DNA of 64,000 nt, from the NCBI RefSeq assembly GCF_009905615.1, contig NZ_JAAAKW010000003.1:310001-374000 (forward strand), given 5' to 3'. The DNA comes from Pseudomonas sp. SLFW. Its GTDB lineage: Bacteria; Pseudomonadota; Gammaproteobacteria; Pseudomonadales; Pseudomonadaceae. Of this stretch, positions 39,901 through 46,461 are shown one piece after another. The position numbers and the translations under genes are program-made. The notes below the pieces were generated by a model. The model made no database searches. It had not been told where the DNA came from and saw only the letters and a list, made by a program, of their open reading frames with translations. Within the stretch, counting starts at the first letter, position 1, and the number at the start of each line of letters is the position of its first letter.

Positions 39901-40412
39901 AGCACCGGGATCATTGAAGCAATGAACGCGTGTTCGCTCTGATGGGCGATGGTCGAGGATTTGCAGCCGTGGTCGTCGCCCGCGAGGATCAGCACCCCGC
40001 CCTTTTCCGCAACGCCAGCCGAGTTGCCGTGCTTGAAGACGTCGCCGCAGCGGTCAACGCCAGGCCCCTTGCCGTACCACAGGGCGAATACGCCGTCGTA
40101 CTTGCCATGGGGAAACAGGTTGACTTGCTGGCTGCCCCAGACGGCCGTGGCGGCCAACTCTTCGTTGACGCCGGGCTGGAAATGGATAGCGTTTTCCTGG
40201 AGGTAATCCTTGGCGTCCCACAGGCTCTTGTCGAGGTTGCCCAGTGGCGAGCCGCGATAACCGGAGATGAAACCGGCGGTGTTCAGGCCCCGGGCCTCGT
40301 CGCGCTGCTTTTGCAGCATCGGCAAGCGGGTCAGCGCCTGGGTTCCGGTCAGGTAAAGATGACCGGTGGCGAGTCGGTATTTATCGTCCAGACGAATATC
40401 AGCCAAAGACAT
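36927..40412 (-). CDS. Fused indolepyruvate ferredoxin oxidoreductase
   Basis: Thiamine-diphosphate 2-oxoacid:ferredoxin oxidoreductase, 1161 residues, with the alpha, beta and gamma parts in one chain. N-terminal pyrimidine-binding part (GFISGYRGSPLGNLDKSLWD); central TPP region (HFCSGCPHNSSTKVPDGSRA, GGEGVTWIGQAPF, YNDAVAMTGGQPIDG); a cysteine-rich cluster with CEGCGDCGAKSGC and CVEGFCPS, likely Fe-S ligands; C-terminal gamma domain starting LLPGVGGTGVTTVGAMLGYA. Oxidatively decarboxylates aryl or branched 2-oxoacids to acyl-CoA. Adjacent to leucine catabolism and divergent from an Lrp-type regulator, suggesting amino-acid-derived oxoacids as substrates. Confidence 0.93.
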   Translation of the reverse strand: MSLADIRLDDKYRLATGHLYLTGTQALTRLPMLQKQRDEARGLNTAGFISGYRGSPLGNLDKSLWDAKDYLQENAIHFQPGVNEELAATAVWGSQQVNLFPHGKYDGVFALWYGKGPGVDRCGDVFKHGNSAGVAEKGGVLILAGDDHGCKSSTIAHQSEHAFIASMIPVLNPSNVQEILDYGIIGWELSRYSGCWVAMKTIAENVDSSAVVEVDPLRIETRIPEDFQLPKDGLHIRWPDTPLAQEARLNTYKIYAARAFARANELNKVVIDSPEPRLGIITTGKSYLDVRQALEELGIDEALCASVGIRVLKVGMSWPLEPVSVHDFAEGLDEILVVEEKRSVIEDQLTGQLYNWPVDKRPRVVGEFDEEGRSLLPNLAELTPAMIARVIAKRLAPIYSSPTIEARLQFLQDKEKALAAPLFNTQRTPHFCSGCPHNSSTKVPDGSRALAGIGCHYMTIWMDRETETFTQMGGEGVTWIGQAPFTETPHVFQNLGDGTYFHSGHLALRAAVASKVNITYKILYNDAVAMTGGQPIDGILRVDQLSRQVFNEGVQRIALVSDEPDKYPSREAFAPITTFHHRRDLDAVQRELREFKGVSVIIYDQTCATEKRRRRKRGTMLDLDKRAIINPAVCEGCGDCGAKSGCLSILPKETAEGRKREIDQSACNKDFSCVEGFCPSFVTVHGGKLRKPQLPKQAQAFAQLPEPTLPSLDQPFNILLPGVGGTGVTTVGAMLGYAANLEGKGCSVLDQAGLAQKFGPVVSHIRIAARQEDLFAVRIAAGEAHLLLGCDLLVSSGPDAIAKLNTAKSHAVVNSQQTPTAEFTRNPDAEFPADAMMQTIREAVGADKTHFVPATDLATKLMGDSIASNLFMLGYAFQKGLIPLTSAAIEKAIELNGVAVNLNQQAFLWGRRAAFDLKAVQAAANPEAVTVFEPETLSLEQRLVNNTKTLTAYQNLAYAERYLSLVYKVRDAEARLFPGEQPALTEAVAFNYFKLLAYKDEYEVARLYSNGEFTRQLQAQFEGDYRLEFHLAPSWLAKRDPHNGTPRKRSFGPWMLKAFDVLANFKFLRGTAFDPFGRSLERRQERALIDSYVSDIELILTHLNASNRQMALSLARLPERIRGYGHVKESAMNAAALQAVRMRQGLVNGEVELPKLYEVAA

Positions 40413-40636
40413 TCAGGCACTCCTTTATTGTTATTAGTGCGTTTTGAATGTGGCGAGTGGCGGCGTCTCAAGCCTCGTGGGCCGTGGTGCTGCCATTCGG
40501 TCGTCGGGACGGTTCAGCCCGACGCTCACAGCCCAAATACTGCCTGTGCGGCGCGGGCATTTTCTTTCTCTTTTGGCCGGTTTCTGCTGATATTCTGCAT
40601 GCCTGTTTCACTTTTATAATAAAAAAGGGTCAATTC
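40413..40636. promoter_or_regulatory. Divergent promoter, oxidoreductase / Lrp-type regulator
   Basis: 224-bp gap. A perfect -10 hexamer TATAAT at 40615-40620 points rightward to the regulator and would give a very short leader; no strong -35 is visible. AAGGG precedes the regulator ATG. No operator repeat stands out. Confidence 0.4.
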
Positions 40637-41104
40637 ATGCAGGTCAAACTGAGCCCCATCGATCGCAAAATTCTCCGCCTGTTGCAGCACGACGCCGACC
40701 TGTCCGCCGCTGAAATCGCTGAACGGGTCGAACTGTCGCAGTCACCCTGCTGGCGGCGGATCAATCGTCTGGAGGAAGAAGGGGTGATCGAGCGCAAGGT
40801 CGCCCTGCTCAATCCCGCAAAGCTCGGGCTGACCATGACCGTGTTCGTCGATGTGAAACTGTCAGGCCACGGCCGGCGCTATCTGACCGAATTCGAGGCG
40901 GCGGTCATCGGTTTTCCCGAAGTCCTAGAGTGCTACACGATGGCGGGCGACATGGATTTCATGCTCAAGGTCGTGGTCCAGGACATCGCCAGTTATGAAC
41001 GATTTCTGCGCGATCACTTGCTGCAAAGCCCCCATGTTCAGGAGGCGCATTCGAACATCGCGATGAGTGTCGTGAAGCGGACGACGGAATTGCCCATCGA
41101 CTAG
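40637..41104 (+). CDS. Lrp/AsnC-family transcriptional regulator
   Basis: 155 residues. HTH about residues 8-55 (DRKILRLLQHDADLSAAEIA, ERVELSQSPCWRRINRLEEE) and a RAM effector/oligomerisation domain (FPEVLECYTMAGDMDFMLKV). Start ATG 40637 is chosen by family length; the open frame extends upstream into the promoter. Divergent placement suggests it controls the oxidoreductase in response to an amino acid, as other Lrp-family proteins do for amino-acid catabolism. Confidence 0.9.
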   Translation: MQVKLSPIDRKILRLLQHDADLSAAEIAERVELSQSPCWRRINRLEEEGVIERKVALLNPAKLGLTMTVFVDVKLSGHGRRYLTEFEAAVIGFPEVLECYTMAGDMDFMLKVVVQDIASYERFLRDHLLQSPHVQEAHSNIAMSVVKRTTELPID

Positions 41105-41132
41105 CCGCGCCAAGTAGCAGCGACGAGTGGCG

Positions 41133-41148
41133 AGCTTCAAGCTGCAAG
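41133..41148. repeat. Short copy of the gcttcaagctgcaag repeat
   Basis: agcttcaagctgcaag between the Lrp-type gene and the iron-regulated sRNA. It matches the arms of the longer dyad repeat at 53281-53460 and is probably a remnant of the same repeat class. Confidence 0.55.
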
Positions 41149-41227
41149 AGGTGTTAGCGGTGAGCTTGAGTTCGCGGTGCCCAGATTGGCGTGCAGAGAC
41201 TTTTTTCGCGCAGACGTGAAAAAACAT

Positions 41228-41255
41228 TTGACGTGCAAATGATAATGATTATTAT
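41228..41255 (+). promoter_or_regulatory. sRNA promoter overlapped by a Fur box
   Basis: -35 TTGACG (41228-41233) and -10 TATTAT (41250-41255) with a 16-bp spacer. Overlaid at 41240-41254 is TGATAAT-G-ATTATTA, one mismatch from the 7-1-7 Fur consensus TGATAATnATTATCA. Fur-Fe(II) binding would cover the -10 and block transcription in iron-replete cells. Confidence 0.85.
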
Positions 41256-41262
41256 TGAGCTC

Positions 41263-41373
41263 AACCCGTCGCGAGACGGGCCGGTAAACCAGAAGCCTTA
41301 GGTCGGCTTCCGGATTATCTCCTCATCAGGCTAATCACGGTTTTTGACCCGGCTTTTTGCCGGGTCTTTTTTT
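41263..41373 (+). ncRNA. prrF: PrrF-type iron-responsive small RNA
   Basis: Predicted transcript of about 111 nt starting seven to eight bases after the -10. The 5' part, aacccgtcgcgagacgggcc, forms a hairpin and parallels the gtcgcgag... start of PrrF RNAs. The middle, with ctcatcaggctaatcacgg, is the single-stranded region type that pairs with mRNAs of iron-containing proteins. The 3' end is a strong intrinsic terminator. A strict Fur box upstream completes the pattern. PrrF RNAs repress non-essential iron proteins (sodB, TCA enzymes) when iron is scarce, with Hfq. Pseudomonads usually have two copies; only one lies here. Confidence 0.85.
41346..41373 (+). terminator. Intrinsic terminator of the sRNA
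   Basis: gacccggc / gccgggtc, an 8-bp perfect stem (41346-41353 and 41359-41366) with a T5 loop, followed by seven T residues (41367-41373). Confidence 0.92.
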
Positions 41374-41553
41374 GTGCCCTTTAAGGGTCTGATTTCGTGC
41401 TGCGGTTCGGTCGGGTGTTGCATCTTCAGGCTAATGAAGAGGGTGACTGCTTGATGGCGCGCATCATAGCAAAAGAAAAATGAGCGCTGAACCGGCAATG
41501 CGGTCAAAAACGACATATTTAGTAAAAAAGTCGAGGATAAACGACCTTTTACT

Positions 41554-41568
41554 TGAGAATGAATCTCA
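41554..41568. promoter_or_regulatory. Second Fur-like box
   Basis: TGAGAAT-G-AATCTCA fits the 7-1-7 inverted-repeat layout of a Fur site with a few mismatches, 101 bp upstream of the sigma/FecR mini-fusion gene. The rest of the gap 41374-41668 is AT-rich without a recognisable gene. Confidence 0.55.
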
Positions 41569-41668
41569 TACCCACTAGCATCGACGAGCATCACGGACGA
41601 TGCCCCCACGCCTCTGTTCAGCACGATGCTCCTCAGGATGATCAACGGATGACCGCGAGTGATACGCC

Positions 41669-42190
41669 ATGACCCATCAGCTCAGCTCGATGTTTTCCTT
41701 GCCCCCTCGCCAACCCGACGTGCCTGCCAGCGCCGAGACCGACACCTGTCGGCGGCGGATTCAAAAACTCCCGCGCAAGACGCAGCAGGTCTTTCTGCTC
41801 AGCCGTCTCGATCAGTTGCCCTACACCGCCATTGCTCAGTTGCTTGAACTGGACATCGACTCGGTCGAGCGCAAGATCGTCCGCGTTCTCGTCCATTGCA
41901 GTCACAGCGCCGACGAAACCGCAGAGAAGGCGCTTCGCTGGTATGCCCACTTGCAGAGCCCCCTCGCCACCGCCAGCCAGCGCATCGAATTCCGCCACTG
42001 GCTCGACGCCGACTCACGTCATTTGAACGCATTCCAGGACGCCGAACGCCTCTGGCGCAGCCTGGAAGCACCCGCTGCGCTGATGGGCGCCAGCGGCTGG
42101 TACCGCCGCAAACGCCGGGTTTACATCGGCTGGCTGATGTTGACCGCCTTTCTGTGCAGCCTGTTGGTCACCGCTGAAGCCTTCACCTGA
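41669..42190 (+). CDS. Small FecI-region-4 / FecR-N-terminal (DUF4880) fusion protein
   Basis: 173 residues with an unusual make-up. Residues about 28-78 (LPRKTQQVFLLSRLDQLPYT, AIAQLLELDIDSVERKI) look like region 4 of an iron-type ECF sigma factor. Residues about 82-138 (ETAEKALRWYAHLQSP, FRHWLDADSRHLNAFQDAER) match the cytoplasmic N-terminus of FecR anti-sigma regulators. Residues 150-169 (RVYIGWLMLTAFLCSLLVT) form one membrane segment, then the protein stops. Sigma region 2 and the FecR periplasmic sensor are missing, and there is no siderophore-receptor gene beside it. It may be a decayed fecIR pair joined in frame, or a selected small regulator. It lies in an iron context (PrrF, Fur boxes). 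No strong RBS is visible. Confidence 0.75.
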   Translation: MTHQLSSMFSLPPRQPDVPASAETDTCRRRIQKLPRKTQQVFLLSRLDQLPYTAIAQLLELDIDSVERKIVRVLVHCSHSADETAEKALRWYAHLQSPLATASQRIEFRHWLDADSRHLNAFQDAERLWRSLEAPAALMGASGWYRRKRRVYIGWLMLTAFLCSLLVTAEAFT

Positions 42191-42335
42191 GTCCCATCAG
42201 CAACCGTTTCTGTCGCCGGTCCCCGACCTGATGCGTGTAAAGTAGCGGTTATAACAGCCCAGCAGCGCCCTCCTCATTTGATGGATACGGCCTGCCATGG
42301 CGCTGAGTTGGCACTTACGTACTCAGGACTTTTCC

Positions 42336-43478
42336 GTGATTCAGACCGCCCTCTCCGTTACCAGCGATTTCGACAGCGGCAACATCGTCGTACTCGATGC
42401 AAGCAGCCCTCAGAATGTCCAACTGGCCATTCGACCCGACACCCGCAGCCCGCATTTTCAGTGGTTCCACTTCAAGGTCGATGGCATGCAAGTGGGCGAA
42501 CCTCACGCGTTCAGCCTGTGCAACGCCAGCGAATCCAGCTACAACCGCGCGTGGACCGGCTACAACGCCGCCGCCTCCTACGACCAGAAAACCTGGTTTC
42601 GCGTCCCTAGCCACTTCGACGGCAAAGCGCTGAATTTCGAACTGTCGCCTGAGCAACCACACATCTGGTTCGCCTATTTCGAGCCGTACAGCCGGGAACG
42701 TCACGATTGGCTGATCGATCAGGCGCTGAACAAGGCTGGCACTGAAGTGCTGGCGACGGGCAAAAGCGTCGAGGGCCGAGACATTCCGCTGCTGCGCAAA
42801 GGCGACGGTGCACCCGGCAAACGCAAGATCTGGATCATCGCCCAGCAACACCCCGGTGAGCACATGGCCGAATGGTTCATGGAAGGCATCATCGAGCGGC
42901 TGCAAGAGAATGATCCTGAGTTGCAGGCCCTGCTCGCCTCGGCTGATCTGTACCTGATACCGCACATGAACCCGGACGGCTCGTTCCATGGTCATTTGCG
43001 CACCAACGCCCAAGGCAAAGACTTGAACCGTGCGTGGCAGGATTCGACACCGGAACTCAGCCCCGAAGTGTATTTCGCCAGGGAACAGATGGAAAAATAC
43101 GGCGTGGACATGTTCCTCGATGTCCACGGTGACGAGGAAATACCGTACGTCTTTACCGCCGCCTGTGAGGGCAATCCGGGGTACACCGAGCAGCAGAAGG
43201 CATTGGAAGCCGACTTCCGCGCTCGCCTGAGTGGCCTGACCAAAGACTTCCAGACCCGCTACGGCTACCCGAAAGGTCAACCTGGCAAGGCCAACATGAA
43301 CCTGGCCTGCAACAGCGTCGGCGAGCGCTACAAATGCCTGTCGCTGACCCTTGAAATGCCGTTCAAGGACAACGACGATGCACCGGACATCGTCACCGGC
43401 TGGTCGGGCAGACGCTCGATGCAACTGGCCCGGGATGTGCTGACCGTGCTGGGGCAAATGGTGTCTGTGCTTCGCTGA
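42336..43478 (+). CDS. M14-family zinc carboxypeptidase (cytosolic type)
   Basis: 380 residues from a GTG at 42336 with AGGA seven bases upstream; the in-frame ATG at 42297 has no such site. An N-terminal beta-sandwich (SDFDSGNIVVLDASSPQN, RSPHFQWFHFKVDG) precedes the catalytic domain. Zinc ligands: His172 and Glu175 (QQHPGEHMAEW) and His264 (FLDVHGDEEIPY). Substrate residues are in MNPDGSFHG and DLNRAW; the catalytic Glu340 is in LTLEMPFKD. This layout matches bacterial relatives of cytosolic carboxypeptidases (AGBL/CCP-like). No signal peptide. Substrate unknown; peptidoglycan fragments or acidic peptide tails are possibilities. Confidence 0.88.
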   Translation: MIQTALSVTSDFDSGNIVVLDASSPQNVQLAIRPDTRSPHFQWFHFKVDGMQVGEPHAFSLCNASESSYNRAWTGYNAAASYDQKTWFRVPSHFDGKALNFELSPEQPHIWFAYFEPYSRERHDWLIDQALNKAGTEVLATGKSVEGRDIPLLRKGDGAPGKRKIWIIAQQHPGEHMAEWFMEGIIERLQENDPELQALLASADLYLIPHMNPDGSFHGHLRTNAQGKDLNRAWQDSTPELSPEVYFAREQMEKYGVDMFLDVHGDEEIPYVFTAACEGNPGYTEQQKALEADFRARLSGLTKDFQTRYGYPKGQPGKANMNLACNSVGERYKCLSLTLEMPFKDNDDAPDIVTGWSGRRSMQLARDVLTVLGQMVSVLR

Positions 43479-43647
43479 CAGCGCACGCCTTTCCCTGTGG
43501 CAGCCTGACGTGTCGGCGGTGGCGATCTCGCGAATCGCGCCGCCGGCTCGCTCACCCGTCCGACGAGCCTGCGCCTCACGTCTGGACGCCGAAACAATGA
43601 GCGCGCTGCGCAGTCGCACCTTTATAGGCCTATGAAGGAGCACGATC

Positions 43648-43896
43648 ATGCCTCTCGAATTCAACAGCGACCACACCACCTGCACAGCGGTGGTCGACGG
43701 CACCCCCTACAGCAGCCCGATCACTGACGTGGTGATCACCACCAATGATGCGACCCACATGTCCGAAGCCAACATTCGCGGGCAGAAGGTGCCGATTACG
43801 GAAGCCGAAGCGGATGCGCTGACGGTGTATCTGGCTCAGGATCGCAGGCATCACACCGTGGGCGTCGAACCGGGTGAAGACTCGCCGGTGATCTGA
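43648..43896 (+). CDS. Small conserved protein, DUF3203-like
   Basis: 82 residues, cytoplasmic, no membrane segment. AAGGAG at 43633-43638 gives a clear start. MPLEF...CTAVVDG at the start and KVPITEAEADALTVYLAQDR near the end match a small Pseudomonas family of unknown function (DUF3203, recalled rather than searched). No neighbour gives a role. The 169-bp gap before it holds nothing else recognisable. Confidence 0.75.
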   Translation: MPLEFNSDHTTCTAVVDGTPYSSPITDVVITTNDATHMSEANIRGQKVPITEAEADALTVYLAQDRRHHTVGVEPGEDSPVI

Positions 43897-44001
43897 CCGC
43901 TACAAGATGACCTTCTGATCTGCTTTTTATCGAAAAAACTGCCCCTGTACTAAAAACAGTTGGGCGAGCATAGTTCGGGCATCTTTCCGAGTGAGCCCGC
44001 C

Positions 44002-45450
44002 ATGAAACGCTATGAGAAATTCGCTGACGACATTGCCGAACTCATCCGTTCTGGCGTCCTGGCTGCGGGTCAACGAGTGCCGTCGGTGCGTTACGCCAGC
44101 CAAACCCACGGGGTCAGCCCTTCAACGGTTTTTCAAGCCTATTACCTGCTGGAGCGCCGAGGCCTGATCCGTGCACGGCCGCGATCCGGGTACTTCGTCA
44201 ACGACAGCCTCGCCCCCGAAACGTTTGCGGCCCCTCGCTTTGAGGCCCAGCCCGTGTCGGGGCTCCCGCTGGAAGCCCACGTCAGTGAGTCCACGGAAGT
44301 CGATGTCAGCGAGCTGGTGTTCTCGGTGCTGGAATCGATCAAAGACCCGAACACCGTCCCATTCGGCTCGGCGTTTCCCAGCGCGGGGCTGTTCCCGTTG
44401 CAGCGCCTCGCCCGTTCACTGGCCAGCGCCACCCGTGACATGGACCCGAGCATGGTGGTCAGCGACTTATCGCCCGGCAACCCCACCCTGCGTCGGCAGA
44501 TCGCCCTGCGCTACATGGTGGCCGGGCAGATGCTGCCGATGGAAGAGCTGCTGATCACCAACGGCGCGCTGGAAGCCTTGAACCTGTGCCTGCAAGCGGT
44601 CACTGAACCGGGTGACCTGGTGGCCATCGAAGCCCCGGCGTTCTATGCCTGCCTGCAAGTGCTGGAGCGGCTGAAGCTCAAGGCCGTGGAAATCCCCGTG
44701 CACCCACAGACCGGCATCGACCTCAACGTGCTCGAACACGCGTTGGAGCGCTACCCGATCAAAGCCTGCTGGAGCATGACCACCTTTCAGAACCCCACCG
44801 GTGCGACGGTGCCTGAAGCGCGCAAACGTGAACTGGTGGAGCTGCTGCGCAAGCACGACGTGCCGCTGATCGAAGACGATGTCTACGCCGAGTTGTATTA
44901 CGGGCAGCACGCGCCGAAACCCGCCAAGGCCTTCGACACCGAGGGTCTGGTGCTGCATTGCGGGTCGTTCGCCAAGAGCCTGGCCCCCGGCTATCGCGTG
45001 GGTTGGGTGGCGGCCGGGCGTTATGCGCAGAAGGTCGAGCGGCTGAAAATCATGACCTCGCTGTGTGCGTCGATGCCGGCACAGGCCGCGATCGCCGATT
45101 ACCTGCAACACGGCGGCTACGACCGGCACCTGCGCAAATTGCGCAACAGCCTGGAAGATCAGTTGCGCGCCATGCTCAGCGCCGTCGCCCGGTATTTTCC
45201 GTCGCAGGTCCGAGTCAGCCAGCCATCGGGCGGGTATTTTCTGTGGGTTGAGCTGCCTGAGCAGATCGATTCGTTGAAGGTGTTTCAGGTCGCCTCCGCC
45301 CAAGGCATCAGCCTCGCGCCTGGCCCGATCTTCTCCCCGACGCGACGGTTCAAACACTGTATCCGCCTGAACTACGGCAGCCCGTGGAGCGAGACGGCCG
45401 AGCGGGCGATGGAGACCTTGGGGAAGATCATCAAGTCGATGATGGGGTGA
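44002..45450 (+). CDS. MocR-type GntR regulator with aminotransferase domain
   Basis: 482 residues from ATG 44002. N-terminal GntR winged HTH (about 1-75: YEKFADDIAELIRSGVLAAG, RVPSVRYASQTHGVSPST), a linker, then a fold-type I aminotransferase domain (about 115-482) with the PLP-Lys in HCGSFAKSLAPGYRVGW and the TTFQNPTGATVP and EDDVYAELYYG motifs. Such PdxR/MocR proteins sense PLP or amino compounds and control neighbouring genes. No obvious target lies upstream except the DUF3203 gene; the adjacent SDR gene is convergent. Confidence 0.9.
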   Translation: MKRYEKFADDIAELIRSGVLAAGQRVPSVRYASQTHGVSPSTVFQAYYLLERRGLIRARPRSGYFVNDSLAPETFAAPRFEAQPVSGLPLEAHVSESTEVDVSELVFSVLESIKDPNTVPFGSAFPSAGLFPLQRLARSLASATRDMDPSMVVSDLSPGNPTLRRQIALRYMVAGQMLPMEELLITNGALEALNLCLQAVTEPGDLVAIEAPAFYACLQVLERLKLKAVEIPVHPQTGIDLNVLEHALERYPIKACWSMTTFQNPTGATVPEARKRELVELLRKHDVPLIEDDVYAELYYGQHAPKPAKAFDTEGLVLHCGSFAKSLAPGYRVGWVAAGRYAQKVERLKIMTSLCASMPAQAAIADYLQHGGYDRHLRKLRNSLEDQLRAMLSAVARYFPSQVRVSQPSGGYFLWVELPEQIDSLKVFQVASAQGISLAPGPIFSPTRRFKHCIRLNYGSPWSETAERAMETLGKIIKSMMG

Positions 45451-45470
45451 CGATCAGAAGGGCACATGAC

Positions 45471-45559
45471 CTGTGGGAGCGAATTCATTCGCGATACGTC
45501 GGTACAGACGACACCTCTTCATCGGCTGGACCCATTCGCGAATGAATTCGCTCCCACAG
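45471..45559. repeat. REP-like inverted pair, class 1
   Basis: Arms 45471-45494 and 45535-45559, near-perfect reverse complements of each other, with a 40-bp spacer, between convergent genes. Same unit as at 9353-9444. Confidence 0.85.
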
Positions 45560-45610
45560 AGATGATCATCTCCAGGCGGGATGTGGGGAATATCCCGTCC
45601 TGTAGCAGGA

Positions 45611-46357
45611 TCAGCGACCGCCACCCAGATCAATAAATGTCCCGGTCGAATACGACGCTTTGTCCGACAGCAGCCACAAAATCGCCTCTGCCACTTCGTC
45701 GGCAAGCCCGCCACGCCCCATCGGGATGGTCGGTTCGAGCTTGGTCACCCGTTGTGGGTCACCGCTCAGGGCGTGGAAATCGGTGAAGATGTAGCCAGGG
45801 CGCACCGCGTTGACCCGAACCCCCTCGCCCGCCACTTCTTTGGACAGACCCAGAGTGAAGGTGTCGAGCGCGCCCTTCGACGCGGCGTAATCCACGTACT
45901 CGCCCGGCGACCCCAGGCGTGCCGCCACCGACGAGACGTTGACGATGCTGCCGCCGTGGCCGCCGTGACGCGGCAGCATGCGCAGCAACGCGTGTTTGCT
46001 GCACAGCATAGGGCCGACGACGTTGCTCATCATGATCTTGAGCATGCGGAATTCGGACATGTTTTCGACCCGGGACTGTTCGCCCACGGTGCCCGCGTTG
46101 TTCACCAGTGCACTGATGCGCCCCAGCTCGGCGTCCACCTTGGCAAACAGACGAATGATTTCGTCTTCGTTGCTGACGTCCGCCTGAATCGCGATGGCAT
46201 GACCCCCTGCCTCGCGGATCTGATGGCAGACGCGTTCCGCGGCGTCATGATCAGACAGGTAATTGATGCACACGCGATAACCTTGCGACGCCGCCAGAAC
46301 TGCCGTGGCAGCACCAATACCTCTGGAGCCGCCAGTGATGAGGAGGTTTTTATCCAT
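45611..46357 (-). CDS. Short-chain dehydrogenase/reductase (SDR)
   Basis: 248 residues, classical SDR: cofactor motif TGGSRGIG (8-15), LVNNAGTVG, the catalytic Ser in IVNVSSVAA and YVDYAASKG (Tyr/Lys), ending GTFIDLGGGR. The loop after beta-2 (INYLSDHDAAERV) suggests NADP preference in this group. The substrate is unknown; it resembles proteins annotated as glucose dehydrogenase or FabG-like oxidoreductases. Not obviously in an operon with the next minus-strand gene (104-bp gap). Confidence 0.88.
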   Translation of the reverse strand: MDKNLLITGGSRGIGAATAVLAASQGYRVCINYLSDHDAAERVCHQIREAGGHAIAIQADVSNEDEIIRLFAKVDAELGRISALVNNAGTVGEQSRVENMSEFRMLKIMMSNVVGPMLCSKHALLRMLPRHGGHGGSIVNVSSVAARLGSPGEYVDYAASKGALDTFTLGLSKEVAGEGVRVNAVRPGYIFTDFHALSGDPQRVTKLEPTIPMGRGGLADEVAEAILWLLSDKASYSTGTFIDLGGGR

Positions 46358-46461
46358 GGGAGTATCCGAATCAAAGCTCTAATCTTTTTCCGGGTTCTGC
46401 CAATCGCCAGCTGCATGCGCCGTCTTTGGTAGCGTCCCAGTGTTATGCCAAGCGTGAAACG

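Noticed and set aside
41331..41645. Minus-strand 104-codon frame over the sRNA terminator
   Set aside because: It would cover the PrrF-like terminator and AT-rich gap; no RBS or domain; the RNA features explain the sequence better.
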